The notes under the pieces are model-generated. The model had not been told where the DNA came from. It ran no database searches and saw only the letters and a list, made by a program, of their open reading frames with translations. From the NCBI GenBank assembly GCA_023254245.1, contig JALQYE010000007.1, positions 1 through 50,136 of the forward strand: a stretch of 50,136 nucleotides of DNA, given 5' to 3'. The position numbers and the translations under genes were made by a program. Origin of the DNA: Emticicia sp. (GTDB lineage Bacteria > Bacteroidota > Bacteroidia > Cytophagales > Spirosomataceae). Below are positions 33,443 through 41,889 of the stretch, piece after piece. How positions within the stretch are numbered: the first letter of the stretch is position 1; every line of letters starts with the position of its first letter.

Positions 33443-34021
33443 ATGATAACAAGTCTCGAACAATTAGACCTCACAAAGGCTTATACCTTTAAGGATTATC
33501 TTTCGTGGAGATTTCAAGAAAGAGTTGAATTGTTGCGTGGTTATATTGCTAAAATGTCACCTGCACCGACGAGTACACACCAAATAATTAGTAGTAATCT
33601 ACATTACAATTTGGGATACTTTCTACAAAAGAAGTCTTGCAAAGTGATAGCTGCCCCATTTGATGTCTATTTACCATCAATTAAAGGTGAAGGAGAAACT
33701 GTCGTTCAACCTGATTTGTGTGTAATATGTGATAAGACTAAAATAAAAAAACAAGGTTGCGTTGGCTCTCCTGATTTAGTTATTGAAATTCTATCACTCG
33801 GAAATTCACGGAGAGAGATGACTCAAAAATTTCAGATTTATGAGCAAGCAGGGGTAAGAGAGTACTGGGTTGTATATCCTTACGAGCAAGTTGTTCATCA
33901 ATATATATTAGAAAGGGAAAAATTTCAAGCATTACCCGTTGCTGAAAAAACGATAGTAAGCCAAATTTTACAAGGTTTTGAGGTAGATTTAGATACGATT
34001 TTTGATACAATCGTTGAGTAA
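33443..34021 (+). CDS. Uma2-family (DUF820) PD-(D/E)XK nuclease-like protein
   Basis: 192 residues. The Uma2 signature is clear: MSPAPTSTHQIISSNL, VVQPDLCVI (D91), SPDLVIEILSLGNSRREMTQKFQIYEQAGVREYWVVYP (E115, K129). The PD-(D/E)XK catalytic residues are all present. Such proteins are very frequent in cyanobacteria and scattered elsewhere, often in mobile contexts, and their target is unknown. It is inserted between hisG (28-bp gap) and hisD (21-bp gap) on the same strand, so it is transcribed with histidine genes. Confidence 0.88.
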   Translation: MITSLEQLDLTKAYTFKDYLSWRFQERVELLRGYIAKMSPAPTSTHQIISSNLHYNLGYFLQKKSCKVIAAPFDVYLPSIKGEGETVVQPDLCVICDKTKIKKQGCVGSPDLVIEILSLGNSRREMTQKFQIYEQAGVREYWVVYPYEQVVHQYILEREKFQALPVAEKTIVSQILQGFEVDLDTIFDTIVE

Positions 34022-34042
34022 AGAATTTTTAGAAAAAGATAA

Positions 34043-35317
34043 ATGAACATCATATCATTTCCACAACGCTCCGAATGGAAGCAACTTCTTGCTCGACCAG
34101 TGCAGGAAATGGCAGAAATTGAGCAGAAAGTATTACCTATTCTTCAAAAAGTAAAACTTGAAGGCGATGCTGCACTCAAAGAGTTTGCTCTGAAATTTGA
34201 TAAAGTAGAATTATCGAATTTTCAAGTTTCGCAAGAAGAAATTGATGCCGCTGAAAGCCAATTATCCGATGAGCTGAAAGAAGCAATACAGCAAGCATAC
34301 ACAAACATCCATACTTTTCATAAAGCTCAAAAACAAACCCCCGAAGTTATTGAAACGATGGAAGGAGTAAGATGCTGGAGAAAAAGTGTTGGTATTCAGA
34401 AAGTAGGATTTTATATCCCAGGCGGCACTGCTCCGCTTTTCTCAACAGTTTTGATGTTGGGCATTCCCGCTCAAATTGCTGATTGTCAAGAACGGATACT
34501 GTGTTCGCCGAGTAATCATCCTGCAATTTATTACGCAGCAAAATTAGTTGGTATTACCAAGGTTTTCCGAGTAGGAGGTGCTCAAGCCATTGCTGCAATG
34601 GCTTACGGAACCGAAACAATTCCGCAAGTTTATAAAATTTTCGGACCAGGAAATCAGTATGTAACAGCTGCCAAACAATTATTGAGCAAAGAAGGAGTAG
34701 CGATTGATATGCCAGCAGGCCCATCGGAAGTTGCTGTAATGGCTGATGATTCAGCTGTGCCATCTTTTGTGGCTTCTGATTTACTTTCTCAAGCCGAGCA
34801 TGGTTCTGATAGCCAAGTGTTATTAGTTTCTACAAGCAAAAAGTTTGTTTCTGCAGTAAACTTGGCCGTTTCTGGACAGTTGAATCGTTTACCAAGAAAA
34901 GACTTAGCGGCTAAGGCAATCGAAAACTCAAAAATTATCTTACTCGAAAGTCAACAAGATTGTGTAGAAATGCTCAACGAATATGCTCCTGAACATTTGA
35001 TTTTGGCGGTTGAAAATTATAATGAAATTGGTGAACAAATTATCAATGCTGGTTCGATATTTTTAGGTAATTATACTCCAGAATCATGCGGAGATTATGC
35101 TTCAGGTACAAACCATACACTGCCAACCAATGGGTATGCAAGGGCTTATAGTGGGGTTTCGGTAGATAGTTTTGTGAAAAAAATTACATTTCAAGAAATA
35201 TCAAAACAAGGTATTTTAAATATTGGAAGAACCGTAGAGTTAATGGCAGAAGCCGAATCATTAGAAGCTCACAAACGTGCAGTGACTCTAAGAATGGAGA
35301 GTTTATTAAACGAATAG
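34043..35317 (+). CDS. hisD: Histidinol dehydrogenase
   Basis: 424 residues, the normal length. It oxidises L-histidinol to L-histidine in two NAD-dependent steps. Hallmarks are FYIPGGTAPLFSTVLMLGIPA, QAIAAMAYGTETIPQVYKIFGPGNQYV, AGPSEVAVMADD, LLSQAEHGSDSQ (zinc/base residues), YAPEHLIL and GSIFLGNYTPESCGDYASGTNHTLPT. Only hisG and hisD of the pathway are present here. Transcription ends at the strong terminator 35335-35373, so the remaining his genes must lie elsewhere. Confidence 0.96.
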   Translation: MNIISFPQRSEWKQLLARPVQEMAEIEQKVLPILQKVKLEGDAALKEFALKFDKVELSNFQVSQEEIDAAESQLSDELKEAIQQAYTNIHTFHKAQKQTPEVIETMEGVRCWRKSVGIQKVGFYIPGGTAPLFSTVLMLGIPAQIADCQERILCSPSNHPAIYYAAKLVGITKVFRVGGAQAIAAMAYGTETIPQVYKIFGPGNQYVTAAKQLLSKEGVAIDMPAGPSEVAVMADDSAVPSFVASDLLSQAEHGSDSQVLLVSTSKKFVSAVNLAVSGQLNRLPRKDLAAKAIENSKIILLESQQDCVEMLNEYAPEHLILAVENYNEIGEQIINAGSIFLGNYTPESCGDYASGTNHTLPTNGYARAYSGVSVDSFVKKITFQEISKQGILNIGRTVELMAEAESLEAHKRAVTLRMESLLNE

Positions 35318-35334
35318 TCTGTTTTAAAATATAT

Positions 35335-35373
35335 AAAAAGAGGTACATAACTTTAAGTCGTGTACCTCTTTTT
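35335..35373. terminator. Terminator of the his operon
   Basis: A perfect 13-bp AAAAAGAGGTACA / TGTACCTCTTTTT hairpin. It also serves galM from the other side. Confidence 0.9.
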
Positions 35374-35378
35374 GTGTT

Positions 35379-36539
35379 TTATTTAGCCGAAAACTTATAG
35401 ACTGTTGTAGTTTGGTAAGTTTCGCCTGGTTTTAAAACCGTTGTAGGAAACTTAGCTTGATTTGGCGAATCTGGGTAGTGCTGAGTTTCCAAACAAAATC
35501 CAGTTCTGAATTTATAGTTAACTCCTTTGCCCGCAGGAACTCCATCTAAGAAATTACCTGTATAAAACTGCACGGCTGGCTCAGTGGTTAAAACTTCCAT
35601 TACACGGCCCGAAGTTGGTTCGTAAACACTTGCAATAGTTTTCAAAGTCTTGCTCGAATCAGTCGCAACCCAGCAATGGTCATATCCTTTACCATATTTG
35701 ATTTGAACATCTTTTGTATCATTGATTCTTGCACCGATTTTAAATGATTTAGTAAAATCAAATGGTGTTCCTGTTACTGCTTTGAGCTCACCAGTCGGAA
35801 TCAAAGTTTCATCAACTGGTAAAAATTTATCAGCATTAAGTGTTACTTCATGGTCGAGAATTTCTTTGCTAAAATCGCCTGTGAGGTTGAAATATGCGTG
35901 ATTCGTCAAATTAACAACCGTTGGTTTATCAGTAATTGCTTTATAGTCAATTTTTAAAGAATTATCTTTCTGTAATGTATAGATTACTTCTACATCTAAT
36001 TTGCCAGGATAACCTTCTTCGCCATCAGCGGAAGTGTAGGTGAGCTTTAGTTGTGGTTCTTCGCCATCAGTTGGTGTAGCAGCCCATAAAACTTTATCAA
36101 ACCCTTTCTTTCCACCATGTAAGGCATTTACACCATTATTTTGTGCTAATTCATACTGCTTACCATCGAGAGTAAACTTACCCTTCGCAATTCTATTTCC
36201 GTATCGACCAATTAATGCCCCAAAATATGGCACTCCTTTTAGATACCCACCTAAAGAATCACAACCTAAAGCCACATCAGCATACTTGCCATTTTTATCG
36301 GGCGTTGACCAATAGGTGATAATTCCACCGTAATTGGTGATTTTAATGACCATTCCACTGCTATTTTTTAGAGTGTAAAGGTCAACATTTTCGCCAGTTG
36401 GTAGCTGGCCGTAGCTTGTTTTTTCAATTTTGTTTGCTGTGGTAGTTGAATCGCTTGTGGTAGTTTCTGCTTTTTTTGAGGTGCAATTTTGGAATAACAA
36501 AGCACTACAAAGTAGAATACCAAGAACTTTTAATTTCAT
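35379..36539 (-). CDS. galM: Aldose 1-epimerase (galactose mutarotase), lipoprotein
   Basis: 386 residues. The N-terminus MKLKVLGILLCSALLFQNC is a lipoprotein signal with the lipobox Cys at 19, followed by a Ser/Thr-rich linker. The GalM domain begins TSYGQLPTGENVDLYTLKN. Family sites: GRYGNRIAKGKFTLDGKQY, GGKKGFDKVLW, NLTNHAYFNLTG (catalytic His region) and GFCLETQHYPDSPNQ (catalytic Glu). It interconverts alpha and beta anomers of aldoses, here at the periplasmic face. It shares a terminator with the his operon and has no close sugar-utilisation partner. Confidence 0.94.
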   Translation of the reverse strand: MKLKVLGILLCSALLFQNCTSKKAETTTSDSTTTANKIEKTSYGQLPTGENVDLYTLKNSSGMVIKITNYGGIITYWSTPDKNGKYADVALGCDSLGGYLKGVPYFGALIGRYGNRIAKGKFTLDGKQYELAQNNGVNALHGGKKGFDKVLWAATPTDGEEPQLKLTYTSADGEEGYPGKLDVEVIYTLQKDNSLKIDYKAITDKPTVVNLTNHAYFNLTGDFSKEILDHEVTLNADKFLPVDETLIPTGELKAVTGTPFDFTKSFKIGARINDTKDVQIKYGKGYDHCWVATDSSKTLKTIASVYEPTSGRVMEVLTTEPAVQFYTGNFLDGVPAGKGVNYKFRTGFCLETQHYPDSPNQAKFPTTVLKPGETYQTTTVYKFSAK

Positions 36540-36630
36540 AATTTAAGGAAGAGTTTAATATTGGATTGAATTCTGAAATGAGCTTGTAAGTTAACATTTT
36601 ATGTGTATTCAATCCAAAAAAATATTGTAA

Positions 36631-37224
36631 CTAAATCTGTCTCCATTGGAAGTCTTCCGTTGAATAATTAAAATATCCTCTTTTATTACCTTTCGCATTC
36701 AGAAAAACAAAATCCATTGCGGCTGCCTTGGTTTCAACTATACAAAAATTTTTTCGTGCAAAATCGAGCAATTCAGGTTCAATATCTTTTTGATTAATGT
36801 CAATAACTTCTGGTTCGGCTATAATACTACCTGATTTAGCATGTGTCGTGTAGCACATTTTACTGGCTAATCTTGAGTTATTCCAAGCAATGTTGGCTAA
36901 GTCATCATCATAATGGATTTCGGCTTTCGTATAAATTCTAAGCTGAAGCTTGAGCTCGGAATCATAAAATAGCCAACTCAGCGAATTGTTGTTTCTTAGG
37001 TTTTCGATTTTCTCAGAACGAATATCGGTATGGAAGCGAAGTGTTTTTTCTTCAATATTTACCTTTCTTAAAACTACGGTACGTTGCTCGGGAAAGTTAT
37101 TATTTATAGTGGCCACATAGGCTTGATGAAATGGTGACTTTGCTATTTTGACGGATTGTTTAAGTAAAAGCCAAATTTGTTTTTCAATTTCAATTAAATC
37201 GTTACCTAAAAGTGTTTCTCTCAT
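36631..37224 (-). CDS. Pyridoxamine 5'-phosphate oxidase-like FMN protein
   Basis: 197 residues. The split-barrel flavin fold is seen in SPFHQAYVATINNNFPEQRTVVLRKVNIEEKTLRFHTDIRSEKIENLRNNNSLSWLFYDSELKLQLRIYTKAEI. This matches the Alr4036/PNPOx-like branch rather than PdxH proper, since the C-terminal PdxH signature is replaced by FLNAKGNKRGYFNYSTEDFQWRQI. It binds FMN and probably oxidises or reduces a small substrate. A direct role in vitamin B6 synthesis is uncertain. It lies between galM and the tmRNA gene on the minus strand. Confidence 0.83.
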   Translation of the reverse strand: MRETLLGNDLIEIEKQIWLLLKQSVKIAKSPFHQAYVATINNNFPEQRTVVLRKVNIEEKTLRFHTDIRSEKIENLRNNNSLSWLFYDSELKLQLRIYTKAEIHYDDDLANIAWNNSRLASKMCYTTHAKSGSIIAEPEVIDINQKDIEPELLDFARKNFCIVETKAAAMDFVFLNAKGNKRGYFNYSTEDFQWRQI

Positions 37225-37312
37225 GAAAAGCTGAACAAGAATGTTAATGTTTACTGTAGTACAGAATTTATTTTTGAAACATCCTGTTCAATGCAAATGT
37301 TTAGGAGAAAAG

Positions 37313-37348
37313 AAAAGGCCTAATAATCATTTGATTATTAGGCCTTTT
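37313..37348 (-). terminator. tmRNA terminator
   Basis: A perfect 17-bp hairpin, AAAAGGCCTAATAATCA and its complement, two bases beyond the tmRNA 3' end. Confidence 0.9.
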
Positions 37349-37350
37349 AG

Positions 37351-37724
37351 TGGAGACGCAGGGACTCGAACCCTGGTCCGAACTTGGCAATCGACGAGCC
37401 TTCTACATGTTTATTCGGTCTTATTTATTCGAGAATAGGTCGGTGTCCGACATACCAAATCTAATCCTTAGAAACCTACATACTAATTACAAACAAGTTC
37501 CCCGCAAGTAATCGCCTCTGCAAGGTCGACACCCCGAACTCCCCAGCGGCAGAGGTTGGCCAAGGCGGGATGTGGCTAAATGGTTAATTCACTCCGGAAT
37601 TAAGCAGCCATGGCATACGAAGTATTGCCAGTTATTGTTCGGAAGAATTTTTAACAGGAGATTCTACCAACTCCCGACATGCTTTTACTCGCAACCACTC
37701 ACGCCGTCAAAACCGGTCGTCCCC
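37351..37724 (-). ncRNA. ssrA: Transfer-messenger RNA (tmRNA)
   Basis: 374 nt. The 5' end GGGGACGACCGGTTTTGACGG and the 3' end GGTTCGAGTCCCTGCGTCTCCA are diagnostic. GGGGACG pairs with CGTCTCC (one G-U) as the acceptor stem. CCA is not encoded. The tag frame at 37600-37629 reads GGC AAT ACT TCG TAT GCC ATG GCT GCT TAA, giving GNTSYAMAA if the resume codon is GGC. It rescues ribosomes stalled on broken mRNA together with SmpB. A T-loop, a T-stem and pseudoknot-forming GC-rich segments are visible in between. Plus-strand frames crossing this region are spurious. Confidence 0.96.
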
Positions 37725-37742
37725 AGTTGTATTCTACAAATG

Positions 37743-37774
37743 CAAAAGTACGCTTTTTAGTTCAATTTTGCCAA
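37743..37774 (-). promoter_or_regulatory. Promoter of the tmRNA gene
   Basis: On the minus strand TTG, 21 bases, then TACTTTTG, an exact -7 TAnnTTTG match with a -33 TTG. It lies about 18 bases before the mature tmRNA 5' end. Confidence 0.6.
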
Positions 37775-37973
37775 CTAAACTTTTTTTGAAAAATCACTGG
37801 TAGATGCCGCAAGTTTTACAAATAAATTTCATCTAAAGATTTACAAGCCTGAATAATCGTAGTTTTTGATACTTATTTTGTCTATTTGAACACCCCAAAC
37901 TGAATTTACATTTTGATAAAAATTTACGTTTAATTGAAATTTATTGCCAATCACTCTTAAATCTAATCAAAAT

Positions 37974-39143
37974 ATGAATGTAAAATCAGGTATTTTATGG
38001 GCTTCATTGTGCTTTTTAGCTTCGTTTTTTATCGCTTGTCAAAAAAACGAAGAACTGATTCCTACCGTCAGCACTACTAATCAAACCATTTCAGAAAACA
38101 CCACATTTAGGACTGATAATGCTATCGCTTCTACCGAAACTATTGCTCTGGGAAAAGCGTTATTTTGGGACCCAATCTTATCGGGTAAGCGAGATGTCGC
38201 TTGTGCGACGTGTCATCACCCTGCCAATGGCTATGCCGATAATCTTGATTTATCTATTGGAGTAAATGCAGTTGGCTTAGGTACGAATCGACATTTTTTA
38301 AATCCGAACACTTTTGCTTTCGTCAAACGCAATGCTCCGACTATCTTAAATACTGCTTTTAATGGTATGGATGCCAACGGAAATGTAAATCTTGCAACCG
38401 CCCCTATGTTCTGGGATTCGAGGGTTCGGAGTTTAGAGGCTCAGTCGGTCGAACCCATCAAGACTCTTGAAGAAATGCGTGGAAATGCCTATTCGGAAGC
38501 CGTGGCACTCGATAGTGTTGTGGCTCGTTTAAAACGTATTCCGCAATACCAACAATTATTTCAGAGTGCATTCGGTAATGCTCAATCTATCACAGCAGCG
38601 AATATGGGAATAGCGATAGCTTCTTTTGAACGAACTTTAGTGGCTAATAATTCGAGGGTTGACCGATATAAGGCTGGCGAAACTTCCGCTCTTTCGGCTT
38701 TGGAAATCAGAGGTATGAATGCTTTTCAGACGGTTGGCTGTGCCAGTTGTCATTCAGGAAATATGTTTTCTGATTATCAGCTGCATGTGCTTTCAGTGCC
38801 AGATAATGCAAAAAATGCACAATCTGATGCAGGAGCAAATAATACGTATGCGTTTCGTACGCCGAGTTTGAGAAATTTGAGAGTAACTGCACCCTATATG
38901 CACAGTGGCGTTTTTCAAACGTTAGATGATGTTATTAGATTTTATGCCAGAATTGCGGGAGGAAATTCACAGAATACAAATGTTACAGTTAGGCAAATTG
39001 ACCCACAAATTAGAAATTTGAGAATTGGTAATAATCAAGCTGCTATTGTGGCTTTTATTAATGCGTTATCGGATGATAATTTTGATAAGTCAGTACCAAC
39101 GAGTGTTCCGAGTAGGTTGAGTGTTGGAGGAAATATTAGATAG
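37974..39143 (+). CDS. Di-haem cytochrome c peroxidase, lipoprotein
   Basis: 389 residues from the ATG at 37974. A TTG 30 bases upstream is less likely because the lipoprotein signal MNVKSGILWASLCFLASFFIAC begins here. Two CxxCH haem sites are present: C77-A-T-C-H81 (VACATCHHPANGYAD) and CASCHS near residue 257. Other MauG/CcpA features are GKALFWDPILSGKRDVAC, RNAPTILN, MFWDSRVRSLEAQ, NMGIAIASFERTL, FRTPSLRNLRVTAPYMHSGVF and VVAFINAL-like AIVAFINAL. It reduces hydrogen peroxide or oxidises a partner in the periplasm. A single-gene unit with its own terminator. Confidence 0.93.
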   Translation: MNVKSGILWASLCFLASFFIACQKNEELIPTVSTTNQTISENTTFRTDNAIASTETIALGKALFWDPILSGKRDVACATCHHPANGYADNLDLSIGVNAVGLGTNRHFLNPNTFAFVKRNAPTILNTAFNGMDANGNVNLATAPMFWDSRVRSLEAQSVEPIKTLEEMRGNAYSEAVALDSVVARLKRIPQYQQLFQSAFGNAQSITAANMGIAIASFERTLVANNSRVDRYKAGETSALSALEIRGMNAFQTVGCASCHSGNMFSDYQLHVLSVPDNAKNAQSDAGANNTYAFRTPSLRNLRVTAPYMHSGVFQTLDDVIRFYARIAGGNSQNTNVTVRQIDPQIRNLRIGNNQAAIVAFINALSDDNFDKSVPTSVPSRLSVGGNIR

Positions 39144-39146
39144 TAG

Positions 39147-39183
39147 AAAAATAGGCTTTCGTTAATCAGCGAAAGCCTATTTT
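39147..39183. terminator. Terminator between the peroxidase gene and tex
   Basis: AAAATAGGCTTTCG / CGAAAGCCTATTTT hairpin serving both convergent genes. Confidence 0.88.
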
Positions 39184-39201
39184 GTCTAATTTATACAGAT
39201 G

Positions 39202-41322
39202 TTAAAACTTCATTGAAAGCCCGATACGTTTTCTTGGTATATCAATTTCCATTACTTTAACTTGAACTTTCTGATGCACCTTCACAACTTCGTTAGGGTC
39301 TTTAATGAAACGATTCGCCATTTGCGAAACGTGAACCAAGCCATCTTGATGCACGCCCACATCAACAAAACAGCCAAAAGCAGTAATATTGGTAACGATT
39401 CCTGGGAGAATCATACCTTCTTTCAAATCTTCGATGGTATGTACATCTGAAGCAAATTCAAATGCTTCGAGAGCCTCACGTGGGTCACGACCTGGTTTTT
39501 GAAGTTCTGATAAGATATCGTTTAGCGTTGGCAAACCAACTTTATCTGTTACATAATTTTTAAGAACAATTTTTGATTTAAGCTGCTCATTTCCAATGAG
39601 TTCGGCTACTTTTACGCCTAAATCTTTGGCCATTTTCTGCACAATAGGGTAGGTTTCTGGGTGAACCGCCGAATTATCCAATGGATTTTCAGCTCCACGA
39701 ATACGCAAGAAACCCGCACTTTGCTCAAATGCTTTTGCTCCTAATCTTGGTACTTTCTTTAATTCTTCTCTCGAACTAAATGCTCCATTTTTTGAACGAT
39801 ATTCAACAATATTTTGTGCTAAAGCAGGTCCTAAACCAGATACATAACTTAAAAGGTGTTTACTGGCAGTATTTAATTCAACTCCTACCAAGTTTACACA
39901 ACTTTCCACTACTGAGTCGAGGCTTTCTTTGAGCATTTTTTGCTCAACATCGTGCTGATACTGCCCAACCCCAATTGATTTTGGGTCGATTTTTACGAGT
40001 TCGGCCAATGGGTCCATTAACCTTCTTCCAATCGAAACCGCACCTCTAACGGTTACATCTTTATCAGGAAATTCTTCACGAGCAATTGGCGAAGCCGAAT
40101 AAATGGAAGCTCCTTGCTCTGAAACCATGTGAACGGCTGTTTTTAAATTACCATTTTTTACCACCGATTTCACCAACGATTCGGTTTCTCGGCTGGCAGT
40201 ACCGTTGCCAATTGCAATCGCATCAATTTTATATTCTAACACTAATTTTTTGATTACCGCTTCGGCCTCCATTTGTTTGGTCATCGGATAGATAACGGTG
40301 TCATAAATCAAATCGCCTTGTTCATTAAGGCACACAGTTTTACAACCAGTACGGAAGCCAGGGTCAATGCCCAAAACTCGTTTTTGTCCAAGCGGAGAAG
40401 CCAACAAAAGCTGACGAAGATTTGTTACGAAGATTTTAATCGCTTCACTATCCGCTTTTTGTTTCGATATATTACTAAATTCGGTTTCAATACTCGGTTT
40501 TAGAAGACGGTCATAAGAATCGCTGATTGCTTGCTCAACTTGCTCTTTAGCTTCGGGTAAGCCTCTTAAATAAATGCGGTCGAGAGCATCTACGCCACGT
40601 TCGGTTTCAATCGAAATATCAATGGATAAAAAACCCTCTTCTTCACCACGGCGTAGTGCCAAAAGGCGGTGTGATGGAATTTTTGAAAGCGGCTCCGAAA
40701 ATTCGTAATAATCTTGGTATTTGATACCGTCTTCTTTTTTTCCTTTTTTTACCTTTGATGTAATAATGGCTTCACGCTCAAATAGTCTTCTGACGGCGTT
40801 TCGGGCTTGAATATCTTCGTTAATCCACTCGGCCATAATATCTCTTGCTCCTTGAAGTGCTTCTTCAACGCTTTCAACTTTATCATTCAAGTATTTTTCA
40901 GCAATAGTTTCAATGTTTCTATCTTTTTGGGCAAAGATAACCTTTGCGAGTGGCTCAAGTCCTTTTTCGATGGCGATTGAAGCTCGAGTTTTGCGTTTTT
41001 GCTTGTAAGGTAGATACAAGTCTTCTAACTCGTTTAAGTAAAGTGCATTATTGAGTTTGGTGAGCAACTCAGGCGTCATTTTTCCTTGCTCTTCAATTGA
41101 TTTAATAATGGCTTCACGGCGTTTATCGGCCTCCAAAAATTTATTGTATAGGTCTTTGGTATCGGCAACTTGAACTTCGTCCATGCTACCAGTCATTTCT
41201 TTTCGGTATCGAGAAATGAATGGTACAGTGGCCCCTTCCTCTAATAAATTAATTGTATTTTGGATGCTCTTTTCGGGTACGCCCACTGTTTGGGCAATAA
41301 TCTGTATTTGTTTTGTGGTCAT
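39202..41322 (-). CDS. tex: Tex-family RNA-binding transcription accessory protein
   Basis: 706 residues. Tex N-terminal helical region (VPEKSIQNTINLLEEGATVPFISRYRKEMTGSMDEVQ), YqgF/RNase H-like domain (VLGIDPGFRTGCKTVCLNEQGDLIYDTVIYP, AIAIGNGTASRETE), tandem helix-hairpin-helix (YVSGLGPALAQNIVEYRSKNGAFSSREELKKVPRLGAKAFEQSAGFLRI) and a C-terminal S1 domain (LKEGMILPGIVTNITAFGCFVDVGVHQDGLVHVSQMA). The protein stops right at the end of S1, without the extra tail of longer homologues. It acts on nucleic acid in transcription/RNA turnover. A solitary housekeeping gene. Confidence 0.95.
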   Translation of the reverse strand: MTTKQIQIIAQTVGVPEKSIQNTINLLEEGATVPFISRYRKEMTGSMDEVQVADTKDLYNKFLEADKRREAIIKSIEEQGKMTPELLTKLNNALYLNELEDLYLPYKQKRKTRASIAIEKGLEPLAKVIFAQKDRNIETIAEKYLNDKVESVEEALQGARDIMAEWINEDIQARNAVRRLFEREAIITSKVKKGKKEDGIKYQDYYEFSEPLSKIPSHRLLALRRGEEEGFLSIDISIETERGVDALDRIYLRGLPEAKEQVEQAISDSYDRLLKPSIETEFSNISKQKADSEAIKIFVTNLRQLLLASPLGQKRVLGIDPGFRTGCKTVCLNEQGDLIYDTVIYPMTKQMEAEAVIKKLVLEYKIDAIAIGNGTASRETESLVKSVVKNGNLKTAVHMVSEQGASIYSASPIAREEFPDKDVTVRGAVSIGRRLMDPLAELVKIDPKSIGVGQYQHDVEQKMLKESLDSVVESCVNLVGVELNTASKHLLSYVSGLGPALAQNIVEYRSKNGAFSSREELKKVPRLGAKAFEQSAGFLRIRGAENPLDNSAVHPETYPIVQKMAKDLGVKVAELIGNEQLKSKIVLKNYVTDKVGLPTLNDILSELQKPGRDPREALEAFEFASDVHTIEDLKEGMILPGIVTNITAFGCFVDVGVHQDGLVHVSQMANRFIKDPNEVVKVHQKVQVKVMEIDIPRKRIGLSMKF

Positions 41323-41391
41323 CGTTCCAACCTTTTTTATAAAATCAGTATCTTATAACTAAATAATAATTTACAAAAATCTGATTAAATT

Positions 41392-41886
41392 ATGAAAATG
41401 CAACTTCTCATATTGATGATTCTTTCCACATTATTTTTATTGAATTGTGAAAAAGAAAGTGAAATGGCTGATAAACAGGCATCTATGAGTGATTATGTAA
41501 TTAATTATGGAACAAGTTTTGGTATGTGTGTAGGGCCTTGTAGGAAAGAAGTCAACGTATTGAATAACGAAATTGCATTTACAGTTTATTATACCGAAGG
41601 TAGAGGAGCAACTGGCGGAACACCAAAGACTTTTAAAGAAACTATAGAGGCAGCATTAAAAAATTCATTGACTAAAAGTCTTGATTATGAATTATTTAAA
41701 AAGCTCAACGAGATAGTTGGTTGCCCTGATTGTGCTGATGGTGGTGCCGAATGGATTGAGATTATAAAAGGAGATTCAAAGCATAAAGTAACATTTGAGT
41801 TTGGAAAAGCCCCCAAAGAAATTGAAAGTTTAGTGACTGTTTTACGAGAAAAAAAGACTTACTTTGAAGAAAAATATTTGAAGTAA
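41392..41886 (+). CDS. CxxC-type lipoprotein of unknown function
   Basis: 164 residues. Lipoprotein signal MKMQLLILMILSTLFLLNC with the lipobox Cys at 19. The mature part has two close cysteine pairs, MCVGPCRKEV and GCPDCADGG, about 60-70 residues apart, which could form disulfides or bind metal. The rest is a small alpha/beta domain (WIEIIKGDSKHKVTFEFGKAPKEIESLVTVLREKKTYFEEKYLK). This pattern resembles Bacteroidota DUF6438-like proteins, but I am not certain of the family. The flavoprotein gene follows after 3 bp, so co-expression is likely. Confidence 0.75.
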   Translation: MKMQLLILMILSTLFLLNCEKESEMADKQASMSDYVINYGTSFGMCVGPCRKEVNVLNNEIAFTVYYTEGRGATGGTPKTFKETIEAALKNSLTKSLDYELFKKLNEIVGCPDCADGGAEWIEIIKGDSKHKVTFEFGKAPKEIESLVTVLREKKTYFEEKYLK

Positions 41887-41889
41887 GGT

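Noticed and set aside
37241-37438. Plus-strand frame crossing the tmRNA 3' end
   Set aside because: It overlaps the terminator and structural RNA on the other strand and has no protein-like features.
37572-37760. Plus-strand frame across the tmRNA 5' part
   Set aside because: It is a spurious reading of the complement of tmRNA.
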